Source: Aulostomus chinensis (Eukaryota; Chordata; Actinopteri; Syngnathiformes; Aulostomidae). Taken from it: a DNA stretch of 64,000 nucleotides. Made by a program: the position numbers and the translations under genes. Shown piece after piece: positions 14,601 through 28,100 of this stretch (positions are counted from its first letter, which is position 1; each line of letters starts with the position of its first letter). Location: positions 22,327,457 through 22,391,456 of the forward strand of contig JBBMOA010000007.1 in NCBI GenBank assembly GCA_037954235.1. The letters are read 5' to 3'. The notes beneath the pieces are model-generated. The model ran no database searches. It worked only from the letters and a program-made list of their open reading frames with translations, and had not been told where the DNA came from.

Positions 14601-17600
14601 CAAACAGGTGTGGGTTTCACCGGCTGCCCCACACCCTCACACCCTCCTGTAGCATGCCATCATGCTGCACAGCACGCCAGATAACACCTATCAGGCGCCA
14701 TGAGGTGACATGTGCCAGGTAGGCAGGGAGAAGTGTTGTGGTAATGGTACGCTTCACCGGGGTTACTCAAACTAACACTGGCTGTGACAGACACACACCA
14801 GCCTATACATGGCATGAGAGGAAGGGGGTGAAAGTAAAGGTGTGGGGGGGGGGGGTAAAGAAACACAGGAGGGGGCTGACATACTGAGTTAACTTCTGTC
14901 ACTGCTAATGAGGATCCTCTCTCCACTGTGCAGAAATATGTGGCAGCATGTTTGTGTGTTTGTATCCTTCATGTGTACATCATCTTCCAGGTGACTTATG
15001 CTATGTATCTTGGATTGTGTGTTTGTTTACCAGCAAGGTGTAAATTACAACAATTTCCTGCAGGAGATGGTGTGCAAAAGAGGCATATAAACAGACGGGG
15101 TTGCATCCTGCAAGACTGTCTCAGTTCTGTTACAAAACGCTGAGTTATTTAGCTGAAGAGCTGATTGAGATTCGCAAGTTAAAGTTTTTCGGATCTATTT
15201 TTTTGTTGTAGTTTGAGTAAAACTCAAAACTCAAGCTAAAAATAACGAGATAACCGAATTCCAGTGGTCCTATCAAGTCGGTCAGAAAATCAACCTTTTA
15301 TCGCCTTAAGACTATCAGAGGGATCAGACACAGGATTCTAGAGAACCTTGTACTTTTCTCTCAAGCAGGCTGGACGAGTGCAGTGGGCCGTTCACAGGTC
15401 TGTGCGAGACATCACTCACACCTCTTCAGCTGCTGCAGAACAGTGCTGCCACCTTTGTACGCTAACAAGAGGAAAAATCTCAGCACATAACTTCTCTCCA
15501 GTAGCAACTAGTGTCCAACAGAACCAACTTCAAAATTCTACCACTTGTCCCTTAAATCACAGAACAGCTCATCGCCAAAGTAATTATCTGATCTCCTGAC
15601 CCATCCATCCATCCACAGGTCTCCAGTCCATCGTAGGGCCAACACACCGACAACCATTCACACTCACAGCCACGCGTACGGTTAATTTAGAGTATTCAAT
15701 TAGTCTCCATTTGCATATCTTTGGACTGTGGGAGGAAGCTGGAGTACCTGGAGAGAACCCACGCAGGAACAGGGAGAACATGCAGACTCCACACAGAAAG
15801 ATCCCATGCCCGAGCCAGGACTCAAACCCGGAACCTTCTTGCTGTGAGGCGACAGTGCTGACCACTGCACCACCGTGCCGCCCATCTCCATAGCCACTTC
15901 TATTAAACCTTGTAGACTTCTCAGGTTTGCATTAAAACTAAAAATTGCCAATGAGCCACTTTGGAGCCAAAAATGTGGAATGAAATGGAGGAAGATCTGA
16001 GATTAGAAACAGTGCTGAACACTCGGGAAGACTTATCATTTCCCTGTCACTTTTACCAAATGTTCCTTTACTGTTTGATAATTACTTACAGTAGCGATGC
16101 CTTTATAGTTTTGGCTGACAAGATGCCACGTTAATAAATTCACCTTACGTCTCAAAACTTTCAATGATTGTTTTACTCATAAAGTATATGAAGGCCATAA
16201 GCATTTTTCCAGTATGAAAACTTGCTTTCCTGCTTACTAAACCATGCCAACCTGTGTTTGTGTTTATTCAGCTGGGACATTCAGGGAGCGGTCTACGGGA
16301 CCCAGTGTGGAGAGGTTGAGTCAGGCTCAGCGCTGGTGTTTGACAGGGACGGCCGGAGGAGAGTGTGTACCCCGTACATCGACACCACGTCTTACGGAAA
16401 CCTCCGCTTCTACTTTACCATGGGTATGAAAACTATCGTCCTTCCACCTTTGTTTTTTATTTGAGTTGGTCATTATTTTTGTTGGAAGATCATTGAGATT
16501 GCACTACTTTTCAGTATTGAGCTCCCCTCCCCCCCCACAAACAAATCTACCTTGTTTCCTTTCATTTATTAGCAAAGAGCCATTAAAAAAATCTGCTCAT
16601 TCACAAATGTACCTTCACTTATGAGACGTGCTGTTTTTGTGTAGGTGGTGGTGAGTGTGACCCAGGAGAGTCCCATGAGAATGATGTGGTTCTGTTTGGA
16701 AGGTCAGAAGGCAGAAGGGAACGTGTTGTACTTGACACCCTCCCTTACTCCTCATACAGGGTGAGGGTGAAGATCACTCCCATTAAAATGTCCAGGTCTT
16801 GCTCTGATAATATAAAACTCCTCAACTTCAAAAGTGTCAGCAAATTTGATTTTATTTTTATTCTTACCTTGACTCAATAAAACCAAACCAACCAACCTTC
16901 TTTGCTTTCCTTCTGTTCTGATCTGTTGACATGCATCTCTTCTCTCAGACCCCTGCGGTGGTATCGGTGGCCCTGCCCACTGAACTACAAACCCCAGTCA
17001 CCCAGTTTTGCCTGGAGCAGCGGACACATGGGGGTTTGAACCATCATGTATGGGCGGTCGATTTCATGCAGTTGCTCCCCGTGCTGCCTGGCACCCACAC
17101 ACATGTTGCTCAGTTCTCCATCAACCTAGGCTGTGGCTCCTACCAGCCTGCCAACAGGTGTGACACACTTTATAACTAGGTTAGCAAGTACTTCTATCCA
17201 GAAAATATTGTCTAACCCGAACAAAAGAGATCTCCAGAGCCAAGTGAGGCACCCTGATTTTCATCGTTGTTGTCTGTCTGGAGCAGTACACACAGGAAGG
17301 GCATATAGCTGTAATTATCCTAAAACTGCAACATCTAGACACATCAGAGCTCAACTGGATTCTTAGAATTACCGATGAAAAATTCAAGTCGTGTGTCAGT
17401 ATCTTGTAACATTAGATGTGCATGAATGGGTAGTGTTAATAAATGAAGTGGAGGGGAACAAACTCCAGTAGATCCTCAGTGGACATGATTTACTCTCTTC
17501 ATTTATTATGTTCAAAGCCGTTCAGTGACTTTCCACTATTTGAGGTTAAAAATCAAATTATGCTGTCAAGATTCTGAGATAAGATCTTTTTCATTAGTGT

Positions 17601-20600
17601 AAGTCTAGAGTTTTCCACCAATCGCGGACGTTCCTGGTCTCTGCTTCACACTGAGTGTCTGCCAGAACTTTGTGCTGGACCCCACCTACCTCACAGCACC
17701 ATCTACTCCTCTGACAACTACAGCGGGTAAGAATCGCATCTTTATGTACAAAATATTAAAACTCGGTGGATTTTTTTCATTTTATTTTAACATATCGTGT
17801 TTCATCTCCACTCAGGTGGACCAGAATTTCCATCCCTCTTCCAAATGCTGCTTTAACAGAGACAACACGCTTTCGCTGGAAACAGTCCGGCGCAGGAGCA
17901 GGCAACATGTGGGCTATAGACAACGGTTAGAACCGTACCTCCTTATCATACAGTACACTCACCTGATGCCCAAGTCATATGTAAACCATTAGAAGTATCC
18001 TCTGTTAAGGACCCAATTTATGCTATTATTGTTGTTTCTAAGGAGAAAATAGTCAACATGCTTGGAATCACAATAAAACTTAAAGTAATCATGTTTGGTG
18101 TTTTGCTTCAGTGTATATTGGTCCAGCCTGCCTTCGGTTCTGCTCTGGGAGAGGACATTGTTCCCGCACAGGCTGCAAGTGAGGACGCACTTTTATCAGA
18201 TTAAATACATCCAATGTCTCTACTTCAAAATGAGTCTGCTCATTATGCACCAGATGCCTTGCAGCTCCAATCACCATTCAAAATTAATCAAAATTGTATT
18301 ATGGTTAGGATTTATTATAAGAATTCTCTTCTTTTTCTCATTTATATCATTCCACACCACGTTTCTTCTCTTCTCTTCTCTTCTCTTCTCTTCTCTTCTC
18401 TTCTCTCCTCCCCTACCCTACCCTCACAGATGTGACCCTGGCTTCAGTGGTCCAGCCTGTGAGCTGGCCTCCCAGACATTCCCAGCTTTCTTATCAGAGG
18501 GTTTCTCCAGTCCACGCCTTTCCTCCTACCACAGCTTCTCCTCCCTCCGTGGAGCTGAGGTCAGCTTTGGTTGTGGGGTGCTGGCAAGTGGCAAAGCCTT
18601 GGTCTTCAATAGGGACAGCAGGAGACACCTGGTCACTGCTCCACTGGACAGTTCCCAGGCCAGGTAAGATTCAAACACTGGCCGAGCTGATTGATTCTTG
18701 CCACATCAGGGGGCTTAGTGGTTGTCATCATCATTATGTGCATGATTAAAGATTTGTGGATTTATTTCCTACGGATATACACACGTACGCAGCAGGTTTG
18801 GTTTTCAGCAGATTTCCATGTTTGACTTTTATTTGTCATCTTTGAATGTCTTTTTGTCTGACTGATGCAAAAAATGTTCCAGCCAGCCAGCCATCCCACC
18901 TCCTCCTTTGTCAATCCGTGTTTCCCTCATAGTCTGCGTGTTCTTATACTGGTAGATGACTTATAATCATCGGAAGGGCTGCAGATGAGAGATGAGATGG
19001 ATGCTGAGGTGTGGGGGGGAATTGGCGGGGGGGTTGAAAGCGTTAGAGAGAGAAAGATAGAGAGAGACGCTGAAGTTAGATATGGCATCTGTGTTAGATT
19101 GATTATTCCTGTTGTGGCTCCCTATGTGCCACCTGATGGCCATATTTAATGCCAGTTTTCTGGCTGATTGAGTGAACAGCTGCCTGAAAGAGCAAACTGC
19201 TCTGCTAATGAAAGCACAGCTCAGCCAAGGACAGAGAGAGCGAGGGGGTGGGATTGACTGGTGGCCGGAGACAGATGATGGAAATTATAATAAATATTAC
19301 ATTAGTACAGATAATAATATTCCTGCCCTAACAGAAATGCGAGCTCCGTGACCATGTACAGTAAACATGGGTACATGAATACGACTCTTTCCCTCTTACA
19401 TACTCGTATTCTCACCCCCTCTGGTTTAGATTTGTCCTCATTAGTTTCATCATCTCATCCATCATTCTCTCACCTCTCTGCTCTGCATGACTGTGTTTAT
19501 CCACCCTGTTACACCTTTCTCTCTCACCTCTCCATCCTGAACCCACTCTTGTTCGCCATCCTGTCCTTCATCTCAGTTATCACCTGCCCTTTCCCTATGT
19601 CTGTCATTTTTTTTTTTTACACTTTCTGTCGCTCCCCACCTCTACAGGTACCTACAGTTCACTCTTCGGCTGGGCAGCCGTAGCACCCTGAGCTCATGTC
19701 CTGCGCCTGACCAGCCAGGAGAGGGCGTCCTGCTTCATTACTCCACAGACAACGGCATTACTTGGACCCTGCTGCAGCATTACGCTTACCAAGGTTTCCA
19801 TGAGCCAAGGTACCTCTTGTGTTTAGTATGTGTGTGTGTTTTCAGGCTTGAGTGTTTATGTTTCCGCTGAGACGCTATGACTTCATTAACACTCATATAT
19901 GTGCTACTAATGATGTGCTGGAGGTGTAAGCTACTGGGACTTATTGAGGCAGTTAGTACCATCTATGAGTGTAATAAAGACAAAGTGGAATGGAGCTGCA
20001 GGGGCCTCTTCTCCCCTCCAGAAAGGCCAGCAGGGGGCAGTAAGGCAGGGGCAAAGTTTGCCAAACTATCTTGTATAAATTACAAGTGCAGGTTTTATTG
20101 TACCAATATGTATTTTTACAAATCAGTTAATAAAGAGATAAAAGGGCCTGTTGGTAAAACAGCAGATGATAAGAAATTAAAAGGTCAAGTATATTGCAAT
20201 GGAGTATCTCTGTCATATAAACAATCTGCATTGTGTAGCTAATCATCCCCCTGACTCCAAACAGGATTGTGTCAGTGGAACTACCTCCCGGTGCTCGGAA
20301 GTTTGGCGTGCAGTTCCGCTGGTGGCAGCCGTACCACTCTGGCCGTAGTCACGATGTTTGGGCGCTAGATGAAATCAGCATGACCTCTGTGCTCTTCAAC
20401 ACTATAAGCCTGGACTTCAGTAATGTGCTGGACGTTACCCAGAGTCTTGGTTTTTACCTGGGCCATGTTCAACCGTACTGCCAGCATGACTGGACCCTTA
20501 GGTAAGAGCCAAAGACGAATGACCCATGATTGATTACATAGGAGGAAGGAGGAAAGCTGAGGACTATTAATGAGAAACAACTTCTGTTTTATTTCCCAAA

Positions 20601-22078
20601 AATTTTGAGTGAATGAGTCAACACTGTTACTATGAAATGCATTAATTGTCTTTCTATAAGGGACACTAATTTCAGTCCCCCCCCAAATAAAAGTACCTTC
20701 ACATTTCACTGGTGTTATTTAGTATTTAGCACTGTGAATAAAAACCTGCTCTTACCTTATTGTTGATGTACAGCCTCTATATATGGAATAAACAGCACAC
20801 AAGGACACCACATGTACTCCACCAGTTTTCACCCAGGATTGTCTCTTCTTTCAACCAATAAAGACACAATGTTGTATTCCAGTTTTTCTGGTGAGCCCAG
20901 CCCTGGCTCCAGTATCCGTTATGTGGAAACTCAGTCGATGCAGATCGGGGCTTCCTACAGTCTGCAGTTCTCTCTGGTTATGGGCTGTGGACGTGAGCCC
21001 TCCCCTCACATAGACACACAGGTCCGGCTGGAGTTCTCCACCAATCATGGCCTCACCTGGCACCTGGTCAAAGAGGTAAGGGGCATACAACGTAACCAAC
21101 ATGTTCAGCGACTGTGGACATTTCACCTTTGTTTATGACTTAGGAGAAACTTGAACAAGTCGAACAAGGAAATGTATCATTTATTTATAATCATGAATAT
21201 TGATTTACCCTTTACCGCCTCTGTAATATTGTGCAAATAATGATAGTCATTAAATGTGGCACTTTGTTTCAGATCAGAAATTATCACAATTACTTCTTAT
21301 CATCCTACTATTAGCAAATACATGGCAGCACTTGAATCATCAAGTAGATTATCTTCCCATGATTCAACAAACATTCTCTGTGATCACAACTGGCTCATAA
21401 ATATTCATAACGCTCCAAAGTATCTGCCAAGATTTTTATTGCCTTTAGAATTGAATAGGGTGTAATGAGTCCTCCGTCAGTGAATTTTCTCTAATTCTCT
21501 CATGTGCATTAAAATGCAGTCATCTGGCGAGAGGAGAGTGTAACTCACTCAAGGTCCTGTAGTGTTAATCCTTGCTTGACTTCCAGTGTTGAAGGTCAGT
21601 GATACTGCAGTACTGCGTTAGCCTTTTGTATGTACACACACACACACACACACACACACACTGGGTGTGTCTGCAATGCATCATGTTGCTTGTGTGGAAT
21701 TTGTTAAACTGCGATAGCGATGACTTGTTTTAAGTCATTAAAGTTAGTAAGTCCATAGTATACAGTGTATTATGTGATATACACTCATCTTTTCCTTCTC
21801 TTAGGCCTGTCTACCTGGCATGCCAAGCTGCTCTGAGTTCACCGCTCCCAGTGTCTACCACCCATCAGAGTTCAAAGACTGGAGGCGAATCACTCTGTCC
21901 CTGCCACAGAAGACATGGTAATGTACACGTCTGAATGTGTCTGTGGGATAAGATATTCTCTGATTTTAATATGTTCTTCGCAATATACAGGAAACACTTT
22001 GAAATGTAACATAAAGCTGAATGTGCAGCCGCAAAATGGAAAATCCACACACATTTCCAATTCACATTCAACACGCCG

Positions 22079-22141
<63 letters not shown>

Positions 22142-25100
22142 CTATTTCTTATTCAAGGCTGCTTGAAAGAACCGGAGAGAGAAAGAGAGCTTGAGAATGG
22201 GCTCAGCTCAACAGGTCACAGCAATAAACATCTCACAACATTATGTTAGCAGTAAACATTTCTCCCGACTGCCCTATGAAACAAAATCCACGAAAGACAT
22301 AACATTCTTGCTCTCTCTCTAAAAAAATACCAAACAAACAGACAGTTCATCTGGTAAATAATCAAAAAAGAGGTGTTTGGAAGGAAATTCCTGCGCAGGA
22401 ATCCAGCACCTTGTGGTCTCCACGAGTCTTTGATGTAATATGTTCATGTCTCTATCCGACACGACAGGTTGTTCGGCATCATGTAGAGTCAAGAGAGTTC
22501 TCACTAATACAGAATCTAAATCCGGGTCTTTAATCATGAGTCACGTTGGTGATACCAGTGATTCCAGCAGCTTATCTGACTAGCATGGTTAGGCTAACAG
22601 CCACAGACTGTCACACTGCCAATAAGTAATAAGACTCCATTATGCTGTTGGTACGTTTTTTTCGGTAATAGCAAACCGACAAGTTGCATAACGTCCCAAT
22701 TATCTTTACCAACAATCTTATGAAGATTCCATGTGCCATGTGCCAAAGCGCGCACCTACATCAACTCAACTAATCACATTTACCACCACAATGAGCACTT
22801 TGACCTCCACCTCCATTTCATTTCCCAGCTACTAAATAACGGTGGTCTAATCTCCTGCAGCGTGTGTGATCAGGAGTTGCAGGGTCAGGGCAGTAAATGA
22901 TAATAAAACAGTCGTGGTCAGGAGGTGGTCCGAGCTGATAAAGGTCACCGAGGCAGTGGACCAAGAAGCCTCTGTGTTATAGACCCCCGTATATCTGACT
23001 ATCTCTGCTTCCAGTGTCATTTGTCATAGCTGCAAAGCAGACAAACACACACACATTCACACACACAGCCTTCAAACCACTGAGATGATGGGGTGATGTT
23101 CATTCCCCCCCAACTGCAGAATATACTGTACACATACTCCTGCCTGTGCACTACATCAAAAATCCCTTGTCAGTGAGAAGAAAAGCAATTACTGTCCGTC
23201 TTCTGATTTCTGAGATGTTTTGTTATTTATTGTTAGATTAATCAAGTGGTCAGTAAATAGCCTGAGATAATGTGCTGTTTTCATCTGTTTATTATATGTC
23301 GCCAAGACATCATCGTAAATCATTAAATCTATCGAACACTTCTGAATATCTGTATTTAATCTGTTCAGGTCCAGCGCAACTCGGTTCCGTTGGATCCAGA
23401 ACTATTATGGAGAGCAGGATGAGTGGGCCCTGGATGACATCTACATCGGCCAGCAGTGCCCTAGCATGTGCCACGGACATGGCTGGTGTGACCATGGACA
23501 CTGCAGGTTGGTCTCCACATAGAGATGTACTCTTTTGTATATTCTCATCATGGAGAATTTTGTCGCACAGTGCGATTTGAGGATTTATTCTAAAGCGAGC
23601 AGTGTACGAGCGACCTTCTACCTACTTTCATCCACCTTAAACGATGTGTTCTCTCGTAGGTGTGATGATGGCTTCTCTGGGACGGAGTGCCAGCCCTCCT
23701 CCCCCCTCTCCTCCAGTGTACTCTCTGACTTTGAGTCCCAGGATGCACTCCTAGCCACATGGCAAGAGGTGATCGGTGGAGAGATAGTCACTCCTGACAT
23801 GGGCTGCGGAGTGGTCTCATCCGGCTCGTCCTTGTACTTCAGCAAGGTAGAACACACAGCATCGAACTACAAGTGCAATCATTTTTCTGAAGGAGGTTAT
23901 TTTTTTCTGCGAAGTTCATCTCAGTAATATTCAGCAGGACATTTCAAAACAGATTTTTTTGTGGAATATTGTTATTGTTGATGCAAATTCTAGAAATTCT
24001 TTCATACTTGTACTGCTTATTAGAAAGAGAGGAATCTGCAGCAAGAACTCTATAATTTCACTGTTTTCTTACAAATACAGATCCAAAACTGAAAATACAA
24101 CATTTGCTGTTGTTTTTTTAACATTACTAATCTTGAGGTCTATTAAGCCTTTTGAGGCCAAAAACATTTTTCCACTGAATTAATTGGACCCTGTTTCACT
24201 TTTAATGACTGCTGGGTCAGGCACTGTAGATAATGAATCCATTAAGACTGCCAAAACTTTCTTCATTACGTCTAACCTCAGAAGATATTTTGCAGATTGC
24301 ATTTCATCACATGGAAATACTTGACTCTGATATGATACTATTGAAATGTACAATTTAAAGAATTGTTACAAAATGGAAATAAATGTATATAACAGTACTT
24401 GTAGGAGTCTTAGTTGATTGTCCCCAACTTGATATGCATGTGTTTTTGTCAGGCTGGGCTGAGGCAGCTGGTGAGCTGGGACCTGGACACGGAATGGGCA
24501 GAGTTTGTACAGTTCTACCTGCGAGTGGGCGGAGACTGGGCAGAGTGTAACCAGGCAGACAGCAGGGAGGAGGGAGTGCTGCTGCAGTACAGCAATGATG
24601 GAGGCATCAGCTGGGGTCTCATCGCTGAGATGTACTTCACCGACTTCACCAAACCACGGTGAGCGAGCCGCTGCTTCACACTCCCCCTGTGCACAAGGAC
24701 TGTCATTAACAAGTGTCTGTTGGTCTCGCCCTCTTCAGGTTTGTCCACTATGAGCTTCCTTTGGCATCTAAGACACCCTCCACAAGATTCCGCTGGTGGC
24801 AGCCTCTTCATTCCGGGGAGGGTTATGACCAGTGGGCCATTGATGATGTCATCATTTTATCTGAGAGGGAGAAGCACATCATTCCCATGGCCAATCCCAC
24901 TCTCCCACAGGTCATGAGACAAACATTTTTGAGCCTGATTTGTGTCCTGACCATCTGTTTCCAGAAGCTGTCAAGCACGCTGAGCTACATGAGCTATAAA
25001 GCTTCTAAAACTGTATTCATGTGTAACAAGAGAAATGGGGGCTGCTGCAGACACTGAACTCCACCTGCCTGCTGCCTCTACAGAACTTCTATGAGAAGCC

Positions 25101-28100
25101 AGCATTCGACTACCCCCTGAACCAGATGAGTGTGTGGCTCATGCTGGGTAATGAAGGCATGGAGAGGGAAAGCAACAACAGCTTCTGTGCTCCGACGGCC
25201 TCTGCCATGGTGTTTGGGCGCTCGGATGGGGATCGGGTGGCAGTCACCAGGGACCTCGCCCTGCGCCCAGGCTATACCCTTCAGTTTAAGGTATCCAGAG
25301 ATTTATTTTATACAGACCCTTAGAAAGAAAATTCCATCATGCTCTTTTTTCCTTCATAAGTTAAAATAATCACCTCATTTTCTGGTGATTTCTCTCCTCT
25401 GTTTCACCCTCTAGTTGAACATTGGTTGTGAGTCAGAGTTCAGTGCGTCTGCGCCGGTCCTGCTGCAGTACTCCCATGATGCTGGTCGTACCTGGGCCTT
25501 GGTGAGGGAGGGCTGCTACCCAGCAACCCCTGGGGCAGGGATCTGTGAAGGCAGCGGCCGTGAGCTTCGAGAGCCCACTGTGTACAACACTGGAGACTAT
25601 GAACAGTGGACCAGGGTCACTGTGGTTATACCACGCAATGTTGCAGCCAGGTAGCTATGGTAACAGTCATGACATTGGATCTGCTAAGTAGAATAAATGA
25701 TTTTATAGATGTCTTCTGGACACAGTATTTTTGAATAGCAGTTGAATAGAAGAGATAAACATTGTATATCTCTAATGCACAACTCGTTTCCCAGTAAAAC
25801 CAGGTTCCGCTGGTTCCAGGAGAGCAGCATGTACAGAGATGCCCCACCTTTTGCCCTTGATGGGGTCTACATCTCTGAGCCGTGTCCAAACCACTGCGGT
25901 GGACATGGAGATTGCATCTCTGGAGTCTGCTTTTGTGACATGGGATACACAGGTACAGGGACAGATAAAGGAGGGAATATGCAAAAATGAAGAAGCATGT
26001 TTATCCTTTAACCGTATATACCTTCTACCCTTTGTCCCCCCCAGTGGAGCAGGATAGCTGTGTCCCGTCTGTAGCCAGTCCTACAGAGCTGACTGAAGGC
26101 TTTGAGGGGAAACTAAGTCCACTTTGGCAAAGCATCAGTGGAGGGCAAATAGGAGGTGGCTGTGGCATTATTGGTGAGGGTAAAGCCCTTTACTTCAACA
26201 GCCCCGGGAGGAGAGAAGCTCGCACGGTGCCTCTAGACACCACCAATACACGGTGAGGAGAACTCACATTTGTTTTTAAGGTCTGTAAATCAAATGGAAG
26301 TTTGTTCATTTTCCATCTTATTTCATTTTTGACAGGTTGGTACAATTCTACATTCGTATCGGCAGCAAAAGTTTGGGACCCACTTGCACCAGGCCTCACT
26401 CCCGCAATGAGGGTAACATTTGGATAATGCCACTGCTCTACTTTATATCAGGGCCCCCTGCCACGTGAATGTGTTCGTTAACTGCTCCACATCTTAACTG
26501 ATCCGTTCACCACTGGCTTGTCTCTCCATCTGCTCATTGTCACATTGTGTCTTTGACAAACCTTGTTATCTCGCCAAAGCTGTGTATCTATCAAAGCCTT
26601 GGCAGGATCGTATCTGGATAATATCTGGTTCTCATTACCAGTGTTTTTTTTCTAATAGAAAATCAAAGCCTTGTGTTCTCTGTTCTGTTCTCAAGTCAGC
26701 AGATTGTGAAAACCCAGGCTGCAGCAGCACTGAAGGCATAAAATTATTGTTCATTTGCCTTCAAAAAAAGCCCAGCCAACCTCCTAAACAGCTTGTCTGT
26801 AATAATTAGAGCCTCTGGACTGTTATTCTATTATGTTGACCTCTATTCTATTGTTTATTGTCACTTCCTTCCTAATCCCTCCCTATTTATAATTAATATC
26901 TTCCATTTAAAAGTGCTTTCCTCTCTGCTCTTTTCTGTGGTTGAAGGTGTCATTGTGCAGTTCTCTACCAATAACGGAGTCCAGTGGCAGTTCTTGCGGG
27001 AGCTAGACTTCAGCTCCTTCCTGGAGCCTCAGGTGGTGACTATCGAGCTGCCTCCTCCAGCTAAATCCCCCTACACAGTATTTCGCTGGTGGCAGCCACA
27101 GCAAGGTACAGTAGGGTGTACACTATTACAAAAAACACATGATGATATGATAATAACACTGCTGCTTCATTAGATGTTGCTTCTCTCTCTCTCTCTGAAG
27201 GGAAACACTCTGCCCAGTGGGCTCTCGATGATGTCCTGATTGGAATGAATGACAGTTCCAGAACAGGTTTCCATGACAAGTTTGATGGCACAACACCTCT
27301 GAGGCATAACTGGTACCGCATTCAGGGAGGGGAAGTGACTGTGGACTGTTTGTCACTGGACACAGCACTGACCTTCAACTCTGAGGCTATTGATAGTAAG
27401 TCACACAAACTTGTATTACTATTAACCTCATAACAACCTTTGGATGCCTATTCTAACCGCTACACCAGCTCTAAAAATCTGAGTGGGAATAGTGTGGAAG
27501 CATCTGTACGATCATATACAAGTGGCCTCTGAATGAGACTCTTCACATCCAACCTTGTCAGTGAAGCTGCAGTGTTGCTGGGAGCAGCCTGTTATGAATT
27601 AGTTAAAGTAACTGAATGCAAAGCAGTGTGTTACTACAAGTGGATTACTCCATCGACTTAACTGTGTAACAGCAAGAAAAAAAAGGAAAGAAATACTCAT
27701 GCAACTACACAGGCACATGTAGTGCACCCACACACACTTTATAATTAAACTACATAAATGGCTCTACAGAAATATCACACACAAAAGGCTGAAATTGAAT
27801 CACCCATTTACTGCGAGGCACTGGCTGCTGCATTATTAATGTGAGCAAACCTGATGGAACACCCTGCCTTTCTTCTGCTCGCGTCAAGCTGTGAGCACAT
27901 TTACTTTGCACAACTATTACATTAAAACTAGACCCATTCATTAAGAATGTCATCATATCTTTAAACGTAAAGCTCCTGTGAGTCAGTGTGAGCATCTGAA
28001 TTAACATTTAGCCTTGTACTTTTTGTTTTGGGATGTTAAACATTGTCTTTTTGTGTGGTATTGACCTGTGTTTAGATACTGAGGATTATATTGATGGTAG

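Larger units (their letters stand above)
16272..20501 (+). other. reln: reln exons 12-20: reelin repeat 1
   Basis: Exons: 16272-16423, 16645-16760, 16949-17157, 17598-17726, 17816-17925, 18112-18178, 18430-18663, 19648-19809, 20265-20501. Repeat 1 holds the A subrepeat with Asp box STNRGRSW (exon 15), the EGF module split over exons 17/18 (CLRFCSGRGHCSRTGCKCD then PGFSGPAC) and the B subrepeat with Asp box STDNGITW (exon 19). Exon 15 begins at 17598, giving S-V-S-L-E-F in frame. The end of exon 20 (from about SLDFSNVLDVTQSLG) begins repeat 2. Confidence 0.95.
20883..24910 (+). other. reln: reln exons 21-26: reelin repeat 2
   Basis: Exons: 20883-21075, 21805-21917, 23369-23506, 23660-23846, 24453-24658, 24739-24910. 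The A subrepeat has Asp box STNHGLTW in exon 21. The EGF module (CPSMCHGHGWCDHGHC + CDDGFSGTEC) spans exons 23/24. The B subrepeat has SNDGGISW in exon 25, then TRFRWWQP and the linker NPTLPQ at the end of exon 26, just before the N-terminal cleavage region in exon 27. Confidence 0.95.

Noticed and set aside
15602..15883. tRNA gene
   Set aside because: A- and B-box-like motifs belong to a SINE head followed by a SINE body and tail; no cloverleaf with a clear anticodon arm was found.
18095..18667. 190-codon open frame
   Set aside because: Runs from exon 17 (out of frame) through the TTCTC repeat into exon 18. Only the exon parts are coding.
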